A program made the translations under genes and the position numbers. DNA of 64,000 bases from Achromobacter pestifer (GTDB taxonomy: Bacteria > Pseudomonadota > Gammaproteobacteria > Burkholderiales > Burkholderiaceae_B). The notes beneath the pieces are model-generated. The model saw nothing but the letters and a program-made list of their open reading frames with translations, was not told where the DNA came from and made no database searches. Location: positions 5,952,001 to 6,016,000 of the forward strand of contig NZ_CP053985.1 of NCBI RefSeq assembly GCF_013267355.1, read 5' to 3'. Shown here piece after piece: positions 35,073 to 44,911 of the stretch. Position 1 is the first letter of the stretch, and every line of letters starts with the position of its first letter.

Positions 35073-36314
35073 TCAGATGATTCCGCGGCCTTTCAGCTCC
35101 GCGATGCGGGCCTGGTCCAGGCCTAGCCGCTCGCGCAGCACGTCGTCGGTGTGCTGGCCCAGGGTGGGCGCGGCGCGGTCGTAGCGCATGGGGGTGTCGC
35201 GCATGCGAATGGGGTTGGCCACGGCCGGCGTATCCACGCCCGAGGCATGGGGCAGCGACAGCTGCATGCCGCGATGGCGCACGTGCGGGTCCTGGAAGAC
35301 CTGCTCGATGTTGTAGATGGGACCGCAGGGCACGTTGACCGCCTGCAGTATCGGCACCCATTCCTGCATGGTGCGCGCCAGCATGGCCTCGGCGATCGGG
35401 GGAATCAGCGTGTCGCGGTTCCGGTTGCGTCCGCCGGCCGTGGCATAGCGTTCGTCGGCGGCCAGGTCGGCGCGGCCGATGGCGCCGCAGAGCGCGCGGT
35501 ACTGGCCGTCATTGCCGACGGCGACGATGACCGAGCCTTGCTTGCAGGCGAACACCTGGTACGGAACCATGTTGGAATGGGCATTGCCCATGCGCTGCGG
35601 CACCCGCCCGGACAGGAAGTAGTTGATGGCCTGATAGGACGAGATCGTGATCACGCAGTCCAGCAGAGACATGTCGATGTACTGCCCCACGCCGCTGACG
35701 CGGCGGTGCTCGACCGCGGCAAGAATGGCTGTGCTGGCATAGACGCCGGTCAGCAGGTCCGTGATCGCGATGCCGGATTTCATTGGCTCGCCGGCAGGGT
35801 CGCCGGTGATGCTCATCAGCCCGCCCATGCCCTGGAACACGAAGTCGTAGCCCGGCAGCGGCGCATAGGGCCCGTCCTGGCCAAAACCGGTGATCGAGCA
35901 ATAGATCAGGCGCGGATTGACGGCGCGCAGGCTGTCGTAGTCCAGTCCGTAGCGCGCCAGCGTGCCGACCTTGTAGTTCTCGACCAGCACGTCGGAGTCC
36001 TTCGCCAGTTCCGCAATCAGCGCCTGGCCTTCGGCCGTGGCGATGTCCACCGTGATGGACCGCTTGCCGCGGTTGGCGCTCAGGAAGTAGGACGAATCCC
36101 GGGTCTCCGCGCCGTCGGCGCCGGTCAGGAAGGGAGGCCCCCAGCCGCGCGTATCGTCGCCATGCTCAGGACGCTCCACCTTGATGACGTCCGCGCCCAT
36201 GTCGGCCAGCGTCTGCGTCGCCCATGGGCCGGCCAGCACGCGCGTCAGGTCCAGGATCTTCAGATGGGATAGCGCGCCGCGCGGTTGCGCGGCGGCGGTG
36301 TTGTCTCGCTCCAT
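35073..36314 (-). CDS. CaiB/BaiF-type CoA-transferase
   Basis: A complete 413-residue class III CoA-transferase. Signatures are LKILDLTRVLAGPWATQTLA near residue 17, GADVIKVERPEHGDDTRGWG, GYDFVFQGMGGLMSITGDPA near 163 and AITDLLTGVYASTAIL, with the expected catalytic Asp. It is the first gene of the seven-gene minus-strand operon and would activate the substrate carboxylate. It is close in sequence to the partial gene at the left edge of the window, for example both read GYDF(V/I)FQGMGGLMS, so the two may be paralogues. Confidence 0.93.
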   Translation of the reverse strand: MERDNTAAAQPRGALSHLKILDLTRVLAGPWATQTLADMGADVIKVERPEHGDDTRGWGPPFLTGADGAETRDSSYFLSANRGKRSITVDIATAEGQALIAELAKDSDVLVENYKVGTLARYGLDYDSLRAVNPRLIYCSITGFGQDGPYAPLPGYDFVFQGMGGLMSITGDPAGEPMKSGIAITDLLTGVYASTAILAAVEHRRVSGVGQYIDMSLLDCVITISSYQAINYFLSGRVPQRMGNAHSNMVPYQVFACKQGSVIVAVGNDGQYRALCGAIGRADLAADERYATAGGRNRNRDTLIPPIAEAMLARTMQEWVPILQAVNVPCGPIYNIEQVFQDPHVRHRGMQLSLPHASGVDTPAVANPIRMRDTPMRYDRAAPTLGQHTDDVLRERLGLDQARIAELKGRGII

Positions 36315-36589
36315 GTCGCTCCGATCGGGGTGGGCCCCGTTATGTCTGGGATCAACCTTAATGACGGGGAGGGGCGAGGGTCCAATATCGTTTTACGCGT
36401 TATCGATTCGAATTGAGTATTGGCGGTGGAATGTCGGGCGGCGTTCGGCGCCTGTAGCCAGTCCGGTAGCGCGTTGTTGATCCGTTCTTTATTACGAAAA
36501 GAAGTTAAGAAATTCAATATTGATAGTTTGGATTCATATAACGAATTGTTAGATTGGGGGCTCATTTTTGGCCCGCCACGATACGTTCC

Positions 36590-37360
36590 ATGAATCTCAC
36601 CTTCGATCACGTCCATAAACACTTCGGCGAACTGCCGGTGGTGGACGGCTTTACCAGCGAAATCAAGACCGGTGAACTGGTTGCCCTGGTGGGTCCGTCG
36701 GGTTGCGGCAAGTCCACCTTGCTGCATCTGGCGGCCGGCCTGGAGACACCCACCGAAGGCAGCGTGCTGGCCGACGGCAAGGCGGTCGCGGGTCCCCATC
36801 CGAGCCGCACGCTGGTGTTCCAGGAACATGCGCTGTATCCCTGGCTGACACTGGAAGACAACGTGGCGCTGGCGCTGGAATTCCAGAACACGCCCAAGTC
36901 CCGCGCCCGCGAAGCCGCGCGCACGTGGCTGGCGCGCGTCAGCCTGGCCGGCTTCGAACACTATTACCCCCATCAGGTTTCCGGCGGCATGCGGCAGCGC
37001 GCCGCGCTGGCGCGGGCTTTCATCGCCCAGCCGCAGACCATGCTGATGGACGAGCCTTTCGGCGCGCTGGACGCGCTGACCCGGCTGAGCCTGCAGGACG
37101 TGCTGCGCCAGCTCATCGCCCAGGAAAAGCCCACCGTGCTGCTGGTGACCCACGACGTGGACGAGGCCCTGTTCCTGGCCGACCGCATCATCGTCTTCAG
37201 CCCACGCCCGGCCCGGGTGCTGCGCGAATTCAACCTGGCGCACCGCGAAAAGACCCACGACCTGTCTGGCCTGGCTACCGAGAAGCGCGAGATCCTGCGC
37301 CTGCTCGGCATCGCGGTGGACGGCTCGGGCGAGCACGCCGACCTGGCCCTGGCGGCCTGA
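36590..37360 (+). CDS. ABC transporter ATP-binding protein (nitrate/sulfonate/taurine type)
   Basis: A 256-residue ATPase. Walker A is GPSGCGKST near residue 35, the signature VSGGMRQRAALARAF near 130, Walker B MLMDEPFGALDALTR near 150 and the switch His in LLVTHDVDEAL near 185. The Tau/Ssu/Nrt class is suggested by ALYPWLTLEDNVALALEF and by the partner genes. ATG 36590 starts the conserved MNLTFDHVHKHFGE. It opens a transcript with the binding protein and the permease genes. Confidence 0.92.
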   Translation: MNLTFDHVHKHFGELPVVDGFTSEIKTGELVALVGPSGCGKSTLLHLAAGLETPTEGSVLADGKAVAGPHPSRTLVFQEHALYPWLTLEDNVALALEFQNTPKSRAREAARTWLARVSLAGFEHYYPHQVSGGMRQRAALARAFIAQPQTMLMDEPFGALDALTRLSLQDVLRQLIAQEKPTVLLVTHDVDEALFLADRIIVFSPRPARVLREFNLAHREKTHDLSGLATEKREILRLLGIAVDGSGEHADLALAA

Positions 37361-37430
37361 TACCTGATCTGCATTTCCGCCGGCGGCGCCTGCGCGCCGG
37401 CCGGCCCTGCATACCCCTGGAGCACTTCCC

Positions 37431-38429
37431 ATGAAATTGAAGCAATGGCTGTCCCTGCCGCTGGCCGCGGCGCTGCTGGCGGCGGCCCCCGCCATGGCCG
37501 CCGAGAAATTCCGCGTGGGCTATCTGCGCGTGATGGACGATGCGCAAGCCATCGTCGCGCAAGAGGGCGGCTACTACAAACAGGCCGGCCTGGATTCCGA
37601 GCTGATCGAGTTCAAGTCGGGCACCGACCTGATCAAGGCCATCGTCGGCGGCCAGTTGGACATCGGCGTGCTGGGCTTCACCAATGCCGTGGCCTGGGCC
37701 TCCAAGGGCGCGGACCTGAAAGTGGTGGGTGGCGCGCAGCAGGGCTACCACTCGCTGATCGTGCGCGACGACTCCGGCATCAAGGACATCGCCGGGCTGA
37801 AGGGCAAGACCCTGGCGTCCCAGGCCGAAGGCAGCACCGCCGACGTGGTCCTGAAGGGCGTGGTGCTCAAGCAGGGCAACCTGTCCGCCGATGACGTCAA
37901 CGTCATGGGCGTGAGCCCGGCCGTGGCGGTCCAGTCGCTGGTGGGCAAGCGCGTGGACGCGGCCTTCCTGTTCGAACCCTACGACCGCATCGCGCAGTTG
38001 ATCGCGCCGGTCAAGCAGATCTATGAAGTCGGCCAGGCCTGGCCGTTCCCGTGCATGGTGGTGATCACCTCCGGCGAAACGCTGGCCAAGCGCAAGGACG
38101 ACGTATGGAAGGCGCTGGACGCGCAGAACCAGGCCATCCAGCTGCTGCAGAAAGAACCCGCGCAGGCCTCCAAGCTGATCGCGTCCTACTTCATCGCCGA
38201 GCCCACGCTCAAGACCCTGACCCGCGGCGAACTGCCGCGCGAGACGGTCATCGCCGAAGCCATCGGCACGCAGGTCTTCACGCCGAAGCTGACCGACAAG
38301 GACACGCGCCGCATGCAGGAAATCGCTGACATCCTGCAGGCCCAGGGTTCGCTGAAGACGCGCGACGGCAAGCCGTACGACGTGTCCAGCATCGTCGACC
38401 TGTCCTGGCAAGAGGCTCGCAAGCTTTGA
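37431..38429 (+). CDS. ABC transporter periplasmic binding protein (SsuA/NMT1-like)
   Basis: A 332-residue binding protein with a signal peptide ending near residue 23 (AAAPAMAA). EKFRVGYLRVMDDAQAIVAQ and GQLDIGVLGFTNAVAWASKG are typical of the NMT1/SsuA/TauA fold that binds sulfonates, taurine, nitrate or thiamine precursors. GGAGC precedes the ATG. The stop overlaps the TTG start of the permease gene by four bases. Confidence 0.9.
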   Translation: MKLKQWLSLPLAAALLAAAPAMAAEKFRVGYLRVMDDAQAIVAQEGGYYKQAGLDSELIEFKSGTDLIKAIVGGQLDIGVLGFTNAVAWASKGADLKVVGGAQQGYHSLIVRDDSGIKDIAGLKGKTLASQAEGSTADVVLKGVVLKQGNLSADDVNVMGVSPAVAVQSLVGKRVDAAFLFEPYDRIAQLIAPVKQIYEVGQAWPFPCMVVITSGETLAKRKDDVWKALDAQNQAIQLLQKEPAQASKLIASYFIAEPTLKTLTRGELPRETVIAEAIGTQVFTPKLTDKDTRRMQEIADILQAQGSLKTRDGKPYDVSSIVDLSWQEARKL

Positions 38430-39199
38430 GCGCATCTACCCGAGTCACCGGCGCCCGCAAGCATTTCGCGGGCGTTCTGGGCGTCCTGTTCATCCTGGCA
38501 TTGTGGCAATTGGCGGCGTTCGCGCTGCCGGACTTCCTGATGCCGGGCGTGCCCGCCGTGGTCGAGCGGCTGGTCGAAGACCTGGGCAAACAATCGTTCC
38601 ACCAGAGCCTCCTGGGCACGCTGGGGCGGCTGGGCGCGGGCTACGGCCTGGCGCTGGCGGCCGGCATAGGTTTCGGGCTGGTGGCGGCGGTGCTGTTCTT
38701 CTTTCGCGAAGTGCTGCGCAGCGCCATCGTCATCCTGCAGTCGATTCCGTCGATCGCCTGGGTGCCGCTGTTCCTGATCGTCATGGGCTTCGGCAATACG
38801 CCCATCATCGTGGTGGTGGCGCTGTCGGCCTTTTTCCCGGCCGCGCTCAGCGTCATGAACGCCACCGAATCCGTGCAGCGCGTGCACGTGTCGGCGGCGC
38901 GCGTCATGGGCGCCACGCGCTGGGGTCTGGTCAAGCGGGTCTACCTGCCGGCCGTCATGCCCGAACTGATCACTGGCGCGCAGCTCGCGTTCGGCAATGC
39001 CTGGCGCGCGCTGATCTCGGCGGAAATGCTGATCGGCTTCGGCAAGGGCCTGGGCCGTTCGCTGGCCTATTCGGGCGAGATCGCCGACATGACCGGTGTC
39101 ATGACCAACATCCTGGTCATCGCCGTGCTGGCCGCGCTGATCGACCAGTTCGTGCTTGAAAACCTCAAGCACCGCCTGCTGCGCTACCAGTACGTCTGA
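38426..39199 (+). CDS. ABC transporter permease (SsuC/TauC-like)
   Basis: A 257-residue permease with six or so helices. The EAA loop, SAARVMGATRWGLVKRVYLP near residue 155, contacts the ATPase. PSIAWVPLFLIVMGFGNTPI near residue 110 is the Tau/Ssu/Nrt permease signature. The start is a TTG overlapping the preceding stop. The ribosome site lies inside the binding-protein gene. Confidence 0.9.
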   Translation: MSASTRVTGARKHFAGVLGVLFILALWQLAAFALPDFLMPGVPAVVERLVEDLGKQSFHQSLLGTLGRLGAGYGLALAAGIGFGLVAAVLFFFREVLRSAIVILQSIPSIAWVPLFLIVMGFGNTPIIVVVALSAFFPAALSVMNATESVQRVHVSAARVMGATRWGLVKRVYLPAVMPELITGAQLAFGNAWRALISAEMLIGFGKGLGRSLAYSGEIADMTGVMTNILVIAVLAALIDQFVLENLKHRLLRYQYV

Positions 39200-39217
39200 G
39201 GGTTACCGGAGTCCCGC

Positions 39218-40024
39218 ATGATCGGCCGCATCCGTCTTTTCGTCCTTGGCGCCTGCCTGGCGGCATCCGGCCATGCGCAGGCGCAGCCGGACGCCTTTGC
39301 GGCGGCGCGGGCGCGCGGCGAACTGGTGGTGGGCGTGCCTTACCTGGCGCCGCCGCCCGCGGCCGGCGCCAAGATCCGCACGCCGGACGGCTTGGATGCA
39401 GGGATGAGCGACAGGCTGGGGCAGAGCCTCGGCTTGCCGGTGCGCTTGCGGCAAGTCGCGCCGGAGCAGGCCGCCGCCGCGCTGGCGGCTGGCGAGGTCG
39501 ACCTGGTTTTGGCCGAGGGCGCCGCCGGCCAGCCGGATACCGTGGCGGCGCAAGTCACGGGCTATGCCGCGCGCCCCAAGGCCGTGATCCGCAGCGACAC
39601 GAGCCTGCGCCGGCCCGCCGACGTGCGCGGCCGCAGCGTTTGCATGGCCGAGGCCGCGACCGCCTCCAAGGCGTGGGCCGAAAGCTGGGGCGCGGTGGTG
39701 CGCACGTATCGCGTGCCGTCCGACGCGCTGGTCGCCGTGCGCGAGGGCAGCTGCGACATCGGGCTGGTCGACGACGCTGTGTGGGAACCGCTGGTGCGTT
39801 TCCCGGAATGGAAGAAATTCTCTTCGACGCTGACGGCGGATGGGGCCAGGCGCGAGCGCGTCTGGCTGGTGCCGGCGTCCGACTCCGCCAGCCGCAACTG
39901 GCTGGGCCAGGAAATGCGCGCCTGGGATCGGGCGGGCGCCTGGAAGGCCATGACGGCGAAGTGGGCGCGCGACGTGGCCTTCGACGTGTACCTCGACCAG
40001 GAAGTACCCGACTGCCACGGCTAG
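39218..40024 (+). CDS. Extracellular solute-binding protein, family 3-like
   Basis: A 268-residue exported protein with a signal peptide ending near residue 22 (SGHAQAQ). The mature part has GELVVGVPYLAPP, AGEVDLVLAEGA and VRGRSVCMAEAATASKAW, the layout of amino-acid-type binding proteins. Two Cys, in SVCMAEA and GSCDIG, might form a disulfide, and a third lies in the DCHG end. It follows the ABC permease by 18 bases, so the importer has two binding proteins of different folds. Its ligand is unknown. Confidence 0.82.
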   Translation: MIGRIRLFVLGACLAASGHAQAQPDAFAAARARGELVVGVPYLAPPPAAGAKIRTPDGLDAGMSDRLGQSLGLPVRLRQVAPEQAAAALAAGEVDLVLAEGAAGQPDTVAAQVTGYAARPKAVIRSDTSLRRPADVRGRSVCMAEAATASKAWAESWGAVVRTYRVPSDALVAVREGSCDIGLVDDAVWEPLVRFPEWKKFSSTLTADGARRERVWLVPASDSASRNWLGQEMRAWDRAGAWKAMTAKWARDVAFDVYLDQEVPDCHG

Positions 40025-40041
40025 GGGGGGGCGCCGGCACA

Positions 40042-40047
40042 TACAAT
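40042..40047 (+). promoter_or_regulatory. Candidate -10 box seven bases before the YigZ ATG
   Basis: TACAAT (40042-40047) is followed by seven bases and then ATG 40055, the same spacing as at the nuclease gene at 2695. An ATG also lies within the box (40046), so the true start is uncertain. No good -35 is visible. Confidence 0.35.
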
Positions 40048-40054
40048 GCCGGTC

Positions 40055-40642
40055 ATGACGCACACGCTGACCGCCCCTTGCACCTACCAGGAAGACATCA
40101 AGAAAAGCCGCTTCGTCGCGTATGCGGCGCCCGTGTCCGGCGTCGATGAAGCCATGCGTTTCTTTGCCCAGCACAGCGACGCGGAAGCGACCCATAACTG
40201 CTGGGCCTACCGCATCGGTCAGGAGTACCGCTTCAATGACGACGGCGAACCCGGCGGCACGGCGGGCCGTCCCATGCTCCAGGCCATCGAGGGCCAGGAC
40301 ATGGACCGTGTCGCGGTGCTGGTGGTGCGCTGGTACGGGGGCATCAAGCTCGGCGCAGGCGGACTGGTGCGCGCCTACGGGGGCTGTGCGGCCAATTGCC
40401 TGCGGCTGGGGGAGCGGACCGAGATCGTGGATCTGGCAACCATCGCCTGTGCTTGCGGCTTTGGCGAACTGGCGTTGCTGAAGTCGCGCCTGGCTCAAGC
40501 AGGCGCGGCGATCCTGCAGGAAGATTTCAATGAAGAAGGGGTGGCGCTACGGTTCACGGTGCCGCGCGCGGCGGTGGCGGACCTGGAAGTGACCGTTGCC
40601 AACATCACCCGCGGCCGCGCCGCCTGGGAAACCGAATCCTGA
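40055..40642 (+). CDS. yigZ: YigZ/IMPACT-family protein
   Basis: A 195-residue protein of the UPF0029/IMPACT family. KKSRFVAYAAPVSG near residue 20, ATHNCWAYRIGQEYRFNDDG near 48 and VRWYGGIKLGAGGLVRAYGG near 95 are the family blocks, followed by the smaller C-terminal domain. Its molecular role is not settled. ATG 40046 would add three residues; I chose 40055 because it lies at a likely transcription start, without a clear ribosome site for either. The next gene is convergent. Confidence 0.9.
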   Translation: MTHTLTAPCTYQEDIKKSRFVAYAAPVSGVDEAMRFFAQHSDAEATHNCWAYRIGQEYRFNDDGEPGGTAGRPMLQAIEGQDMDRVAVLVVRWYGGIKLGAGGLVRAYGGCAANCLRLGERTEIVDLATIACACGFGELALLKSRLAQAGAAILQEDFNEEGVALRFTVPRAAVADLEVTVANITRGRAAWETES

Positions 40643-40670
40643 CCCCAGGGCCGCGCGGCCAGCAAGCTGC

Positions 40671-41045
40671 TCAGGCGTCCTGCCCGTTCTGGGCGGCCGC
40701 GATCTCCTGGTGGACCTTTTCCATGTCCACTTCCTTGATCTTGGCGAGCAGCTCGTTGAGCTGTCCGCCGGACAGGGCGCCCGGTTGCGAGAACAGCAGG
40801 ACCTTTTCGCGGAAGACCATCAGGGTCGGGATGGAGCGGATGCCCAGCGCGCCGGCCAGTTCCTGTTCCACATCGGTATTGACCTTGGCGAACGTGACGT
40901 CGGGATGCTCGGTCGCGGCCTGTTCGAATACCGGCGCGAAACCGCGGCAGGGGCCGCACCAGGGCGCCCAGAAATCGACGATCAGCGTACCGTCGGGGGT
41001 GATGGCTTCCTGGAAGCTGTCTTTGGTGAGTTCAACAATACTCAT
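40671..41045 (-). CDS. Thioredoxin-fold protein
   Basis: A 124-residue thioredoxin with the redox motif WCGPC at residues 29-33 and the cis-Pro in RSIPTLMVF near residue 76. The domain is preceded by no signal peptide, so it acts in the cytoplasm. A C-terminal extension of about 15 residues (KVHQEIAAAQNGQDA) goes beyond the 105-110 residues usual for TrxA. It could be the main thioredoxin or a second one. It stands alone, convergent with yigZ. Confidence 0.92.
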   Translation of the reverse strand: MSIVELTKDSFQEAITPDGTLIVDFWAPWCGPCRGFAPVFEQAATEHPDVTFAKVNTDVEQELAGALGIRSIPTLMVFREKVLLFSQPGALSGGQLNELLAKIKEVDMEKVHQEIAAAQNGQDA

Positions 41046-41214
41046 TTTGAATCCTTGCCGCGCGAGCGGCGTAAAAAGCGGTGTCAGAGGCCCGGGGTAT
41101 GCCCGTCCCGGACCTGATGGGGCGTTGCGGCGGCGTTCGGTGCTTTAAGAACGATAGTAGAGCGGGTCATGGCCGCGTCGCAATGGTTGGCGCCTGGGGC
41201 GCGGGCTGCGGCGC

Positions 41215-42219
41215 TCAGGCCGCGGCGCCGTTTTTCAACGACGCGACGATCTCGAAGGAGCGCAGGCGGTCGGCGATATCGTAGAAATCCGAGACGATCA
41301 TGACTTCGTCGGCCTCGGTTTCGGCGACCAGCGCTTCCAGTTCGCGCCGGACGGTATCCGGGCCACCGACGATCGCGGCGCCCAGTCTTTGATGGACCGC
41401 CTCGCGTTCCCATTCGTTCCACTGGCCGTCCATGCTGTCCATGGGCGGCTGCAGCTGCAGGCGGTTGCCGCGCACCAGCGACAGGAACTTCAGCTGCTGG
41501 GTGGTGGCCTGGCGTCTTGCGATTTCATCGGTTTCCGCGGCCACGACCGGCACGCCTATCATGGCGTAGGGCCGCGCCAGCGTTGCCGACGGCTTGAACA
41601 AATGGCGGTACAGGCGCATGGCCGCCATGCCCTCGGGCGAAAAATGGCCCGCGAAGGAGAACGGCAGGCCCAGCTCCGCGGCGAGCCGCGCGCTGAAATC
41701 GCTGGAACCCAGCAGCCAGATCGGAATGTCCAGGCCTTCGCCGGGAATCGCGCGCACCGGCTGGCCGGGACGCGAAGGCGCCAGGAAGCCGCGCAATTCT
41801 TCGACCAGCGCCGGGAACTCCAAGCCGCTGCGCGGTCCGCGGCGCAATGCATGCTGCGTGGCGCCGTCGCTGCCGGGCGCGCGGCCCAAGCCCAGGTCGA
41901 TGCGGCCGGGGTAGAGGGTTTCCAGCGTGCCGAACTGTTCGGCGATGATCAGCGGCGCGTGGTTGGGCAGCATGATGCCGCCCGATCCCACGCGCAGCGT
42001 GCGGGTGTGCGAGGCCACGTGGCCGATCAGCACCGCGGTGGCGCTGCTGGCCACGCCGTTGATGTTGTGGTGCTCCGCCAGCCAGAAGCGCTTGTAGCCC
42101 AGGCGTTCCACGTGCTGCGCGACCGCGACCGTGTTGCGGAAGGCGTCAGCCGCGTCGCGGCCCTGCACAATCGGGGCCAGGTCCAGTACGGAAAAGGGAA
42201 TGCGGGCCAGGCTGCTCAT
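41215..42219 (-). CDS. LLM-class flavin-dependent oxidoreductase
   Basis: A 334-residue luciferase-like monooxygenase. [20 protein letters not shown] and [20 protein letters not shown] are the conserved opening, and [20 protein letters not shown] and [14 protein letters not shown] follow. These enzymes use FMNH2 or F420; FMN is likely in this lineage. The substrate is unknown. ATG 42219 begins the conserved sequence; the frame is open 38 codons further. It stands alone between thioredoxin and the permease. Confidence 0.9.
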   Translation of the reverse strand: MSSLARIPFSVLDLAPIVQGRDAADAFRNTVAVAQHVERLGYKRFWLAEHHNINGVASSATAVLIGHVASHTRTLRVGSGGIMLPNHAPLIIAEQFGTLETLYPGRIDLGLGRAPGSDGATQHALRRGPRSGLEFPALVEELRGFLAPSRPGQPVRAIPGEGLDIPIWLLGSSDFSARLAAELGLPFSFAGHFSPEGMAAMRLYRHLFKPSATLARPYAMIGVPVVAAETDEIARRQATTQQLKFLSLVRGNRLQLQPPMDSMDGQWNEWEREAVHQRLGAAIVGGPDTVRRELEALVAETEADEVMIVSDFYDIADRLRSFEIVASLKNGAAA

Positions 42220-42427
42220 GCGGAAACCTCCGTGTACACGGTGGAACAGGACAGCGGGGCGGAAACAAAGCGGGTAAGGCGCAAGGCGGACTCCATATGC
42301 CGTTATACATGGGGAGTGTATCGGCGAAATCAAGCGGACCCGCCAGCAACCTTATGGTGCGGCGGGTTGATTGATTTCCGCTATTGCCGCGATTGGCCCG
42401 CCCTGCCGGCCGGCATTGCGGCCGGGC

Positions 42428-43720
42428 CTAGCCCGGGAAGAAGGCGTAGCGGATCACGAACAGCGCCGCCACCAGCCAGGTGGCGGGATGCACGTCGCGG
42501 ATTTTGCCCGTGGCCGTCTTCAGCACCACGTAGCTGATGAAGCCGAAGGCGATGCCGTTGGCGATCGAGTACGTGAACGGCATGACCAGCGCGGTCAGCG
42601 CGGCCGGCGTGGCTTCGCAGACGTCGTTCCAGTCGATGTCGATGAGTTCGCGCATCATCAGGCCGGCCACGTAAAGCAGGGCGGGCGCGGTGGCGTAGGC
42701 GGGCACGGCGCCGGCCAGCGGCGAGATGAACAGCGCCGCCAGGAACAGCACTGCCACGACCAGCGCGGTCATGCCGGTACGGCCGCCAGCCTGCACGCCC
42801 GAGGCGCTTTCGACGTAGGCGGTGGTGCTGCTGGTGCCCAGCATCGAGCCGGCCACGATGGCGCTGCTGTCGGCAAAGAGCGCGCGGCCCAGGCGGTTGG
42901 GCCGGTTCTCGGGCATCAGCCCCGCGCGCTTGGCCACGCCCACCAGCGTGCCGGTGGCGTCGAACACTTCGACCAGCACGAACACCAGGATCACATGTAC
43001 GAAGCCGCTATGCAGCGCGCCCAGGATGTCCAGCTTCATGAGAGTGGGGGCCAGGCTGGGCGGGGCGGCGAAGATGCCCTTGAATTCGTTGTAGCCCAGC
43101 GCCATCGACGCCACGGTGACCACCAGGATGCCGATCAGGATGGCGCCGCGCACGCGCAGCGCATCCAGCGCGGCGATGATGAAAAAGCCCAGGATGGCGA
43201 ACAGCGGGCCGGGCTGGGTCAGGTCGCCCAGCGTGACCTTGGTGGCCGGATGCGCGACCACGATATTGGCGCTGGATAGCGCGATAATGGCAAGGAACAG
43301 CCCGATGCCGGCGGCGATGGCGCTGCGCAGCGAATGCGGAATGCCCTTGACCAGCCAGACCCGGATGCCCGAGATCGTCAGGAACAGGAAGATCACGCCC
43401 GAGATGAACACCGCGCCCAGCGCCTGCTCCCAGGTGTAGCCCATGGTCTTGACCACGGTGAATGCGAAGAAGGCGTTCAGGCCCATGCCCGGCGCCATGC
43501 CGATCGGCCAGTTGGCGATCAGCGCCATCACCAGCGAGCCCAGCGCGGCGGCCAGGCAGGTGGCGACGAACACGGCATCGCGGTCCATGCCCGTCGACGA
43601 CAGGATGTCCGGATTGACGAAGATGATGTACGACATCGTCAGGAAAGTCGTCAGGCCGGCGACCAGTTCCGTGCGTGCTGTCGTGCCGTGTTCACGCAGC
43701 TTGAATAGCTTCTCGAGCAT
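42428..43720 (-). CDS. NCS2-family purine permease (guanine/hypoxanthine type)
   Basis: A 430-residue membrane protein with about 12-14 helices. [20 protein letters not shown] near residue 25 and [20 protein letters not shown] near 80 are the AzgA-type signatures, with [20 protein letters not shown] near residue 310. It imports guanine, hypoxanthine or adenine with protons. A TTG start 12 bases upstream is possible, but ATG 43720 has GGGGA five bases before it. It is divergent from tsaD. Confidence 0.92.
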   Translation of the reverse strand: MLEKLFKLREHGTTARTELVAGLTTFLTMSYIIFVNPDILSSTGMDRDAVFVATCLAAALGSLVMALIANWPIGMAPGMGLNAFFAFTVVKTMGYTWEQALGAVFISGVIFLFLTISGIRVWLVKGIPHSLRSAIAAGIGLFLAIIALSSANIVVAHPATKVTLGDLTQPGPLFAILGFFIIAALDALRVRGAILIGILVVTVASMALGYNEFKGIFAAPPSLAPTLMKLDILGALHSGFVHVILVFVLVEVFDATGTLVGVAKRAGLMPENRPNRLGRALFADSSAIVAGSMLGTSSTTAYVESASGVQAGGRTGMTALVVAVLFLAALFISPLAGAVPAYATAPALLYVAGLMMRELIDIDWNDVCEATPAALTALVMPFTYSIANGIAFGFISYVVLKTATGKIRDVHPATWLVAALFVIRYAFFPG

Positions 43721-43830
43721 TCGAGTCCCCAATGTGTTTGCAGGATTGCGGGTTGTTGTGGGCGGGCTGGGTTGCCCGCCGGTTTTTCATGAAAGGGCGT
43801 ATTTTCGCATCAGTTGTAAACTCTGCCGCC

Positions 43831-44862
43831 ATGATTATTCTCGGCTTTGAAAGCTCCTGCGACGAAACCGGCGTCGCAGCCGTCTGTACCGAACGGGGCC
43901 TGCTGGCGCACGCGCTGCATACCCAGATCGCCATGCACCAGGAATACGGGGGCGTGGTGCCGGAACTCGCCTCGCGCGACCATATCCGCCGGGTCGTGCC
44001 GCTGACGCGCCAGGTCCTCGAGGACGCGGGCCTGCAGATGTCGGATATCGGCGCGGTGGCCTATACGGCCGGGCCTGGCCTGGCCGGCGCCTTGCTGGTG
44101 GGCGCCAGCGTCGCGCAGTCGTTCGCATGGTCGCGCCATCTGCCCGCCATCGGCATCCATCACCTGGAAGGCCATCTGCTGTCGCCGATGCTGGCGGATC
44201 CGCGGCCGGACTTTCCCTTCGTGGCGCTGCTGGTGTCAGGCGGCCACACGCAGCTGATGCGCGTGGACGGCGTGGGCCGCTATGAATTGCTGGGCGAAAC
44301 GCTGGACGACGCGGCGGGCGAGGCCTTCGACAAGTCGGCCAAGCTGATGGGACTGGGCTATCCGGGCGGACCGGCGCTGTCCAGGCTGGCCGGCAGCGGC
44401 GATCCCACGCGCTTTGAGCTGCCGCGGCCCATGCTGCACAGCGGCGACCTGGATTTCAGCTTCAGCGGCCTGAAGACGGCCGTGCTGACCCGGGTCAAGG
44501 CCGCCGAGGCCGCGGGTGGACTGGACGAACAGGCCCGCGCCGACCTGGCCGCGGCCACGCAGGCCGCCATCGTGGATGTGCTGGCGGCCAAGGCCATCAA
44601 GGCCCTGAAGCAGACCGGCCTGAAGCGCCTGGTGGTGGCGGGCGGCGTCGGCGCCAACCAGCTACTGCGCGCCAAGCTGGACGCCGCGCTCAAGCCGCTG
44701 AAGGCGCGGGCCTATTTCCCGCCGCTGGAGCTCTGCACCGACAATGGGGCCATGATCGCCTTTGCCGCCGCCGAGCGGGTCAAGGCTGGCTTGGCGACCC
44801 TGGACCCGGACGCGCATGGCTTCACCGTGAAGCCGCGCTGGGACCTGGCCGACATCGCCTGA
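43831..44862 (+). CDS. tsaD: tRNA N6-threonylcarbamoyladenosine synthase, catalytic subunit
   Basis: A 343-residue protein of the Kae1/TsaD family. [18 protein letters not shown] opens the ATPase fold, [13 protein letters not shown] near residue 108 gives the metal-binding His pair, [14 protein letters not shown] near 130 and [20 protein letters not shown] near 165 are diagnostic. With TsaB, TsaC and TsaE it adds threonylcarbamoyl to A37 of ANN-decoding tRNAs. ATG 43831 begins the conserved sequence. A hairpin follows the stop. Confidence 0.96.
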   Translation: MIILGFESSCDETGVAAVCTERGLLAHALHTQIAMHQEYGGVVPELASRDHIRRVVPLTRQVLEDAGLQMSDIGAVAYTAGPGLAGALLVGASVAQSFAWSRHLPAIGIHHLEGHLLSPMLADPRPDFPFVALLVSGGHTQLMRVDGVGRYELLGETLDDAAGEAFDKSAKLMGLGYPGGPALSRLAGSGDPTRFELPRPMLHSGDLDFSFSGLKTAVLTRVKAAEAAGGLDEQARADLAAATQAAIVDVLAAKAIKALKQTGLKRLVVAGGVGANQLLRAKLDAALKPLKARAYFPPLELCTDNGAMIAFAAAERVKAGLATLDPDAHGFTVKPRWDLADIA

Positions 44863-44870
44863 AACGAAAA

Positions 44871-44890
44871 GGGCGGCCTTCGGGCCGCCC
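44871..44890. terminator. Bidirectional terminator between tsaD and plsY
   Basis: GGGCGGCC (44871-44878) pairs with GGCCGCCC (44883-44890) around a TTCG tetraloop. On the minus strand it is followed by TTTTCGTTTC, and on the plus strand by TATATT, so it can end both convergent transcripts, better the plsY one. Confidence 0.75.
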
Positions 44891-44911
44891 TATATTGCAC
44901 GCGTCTTGCAC

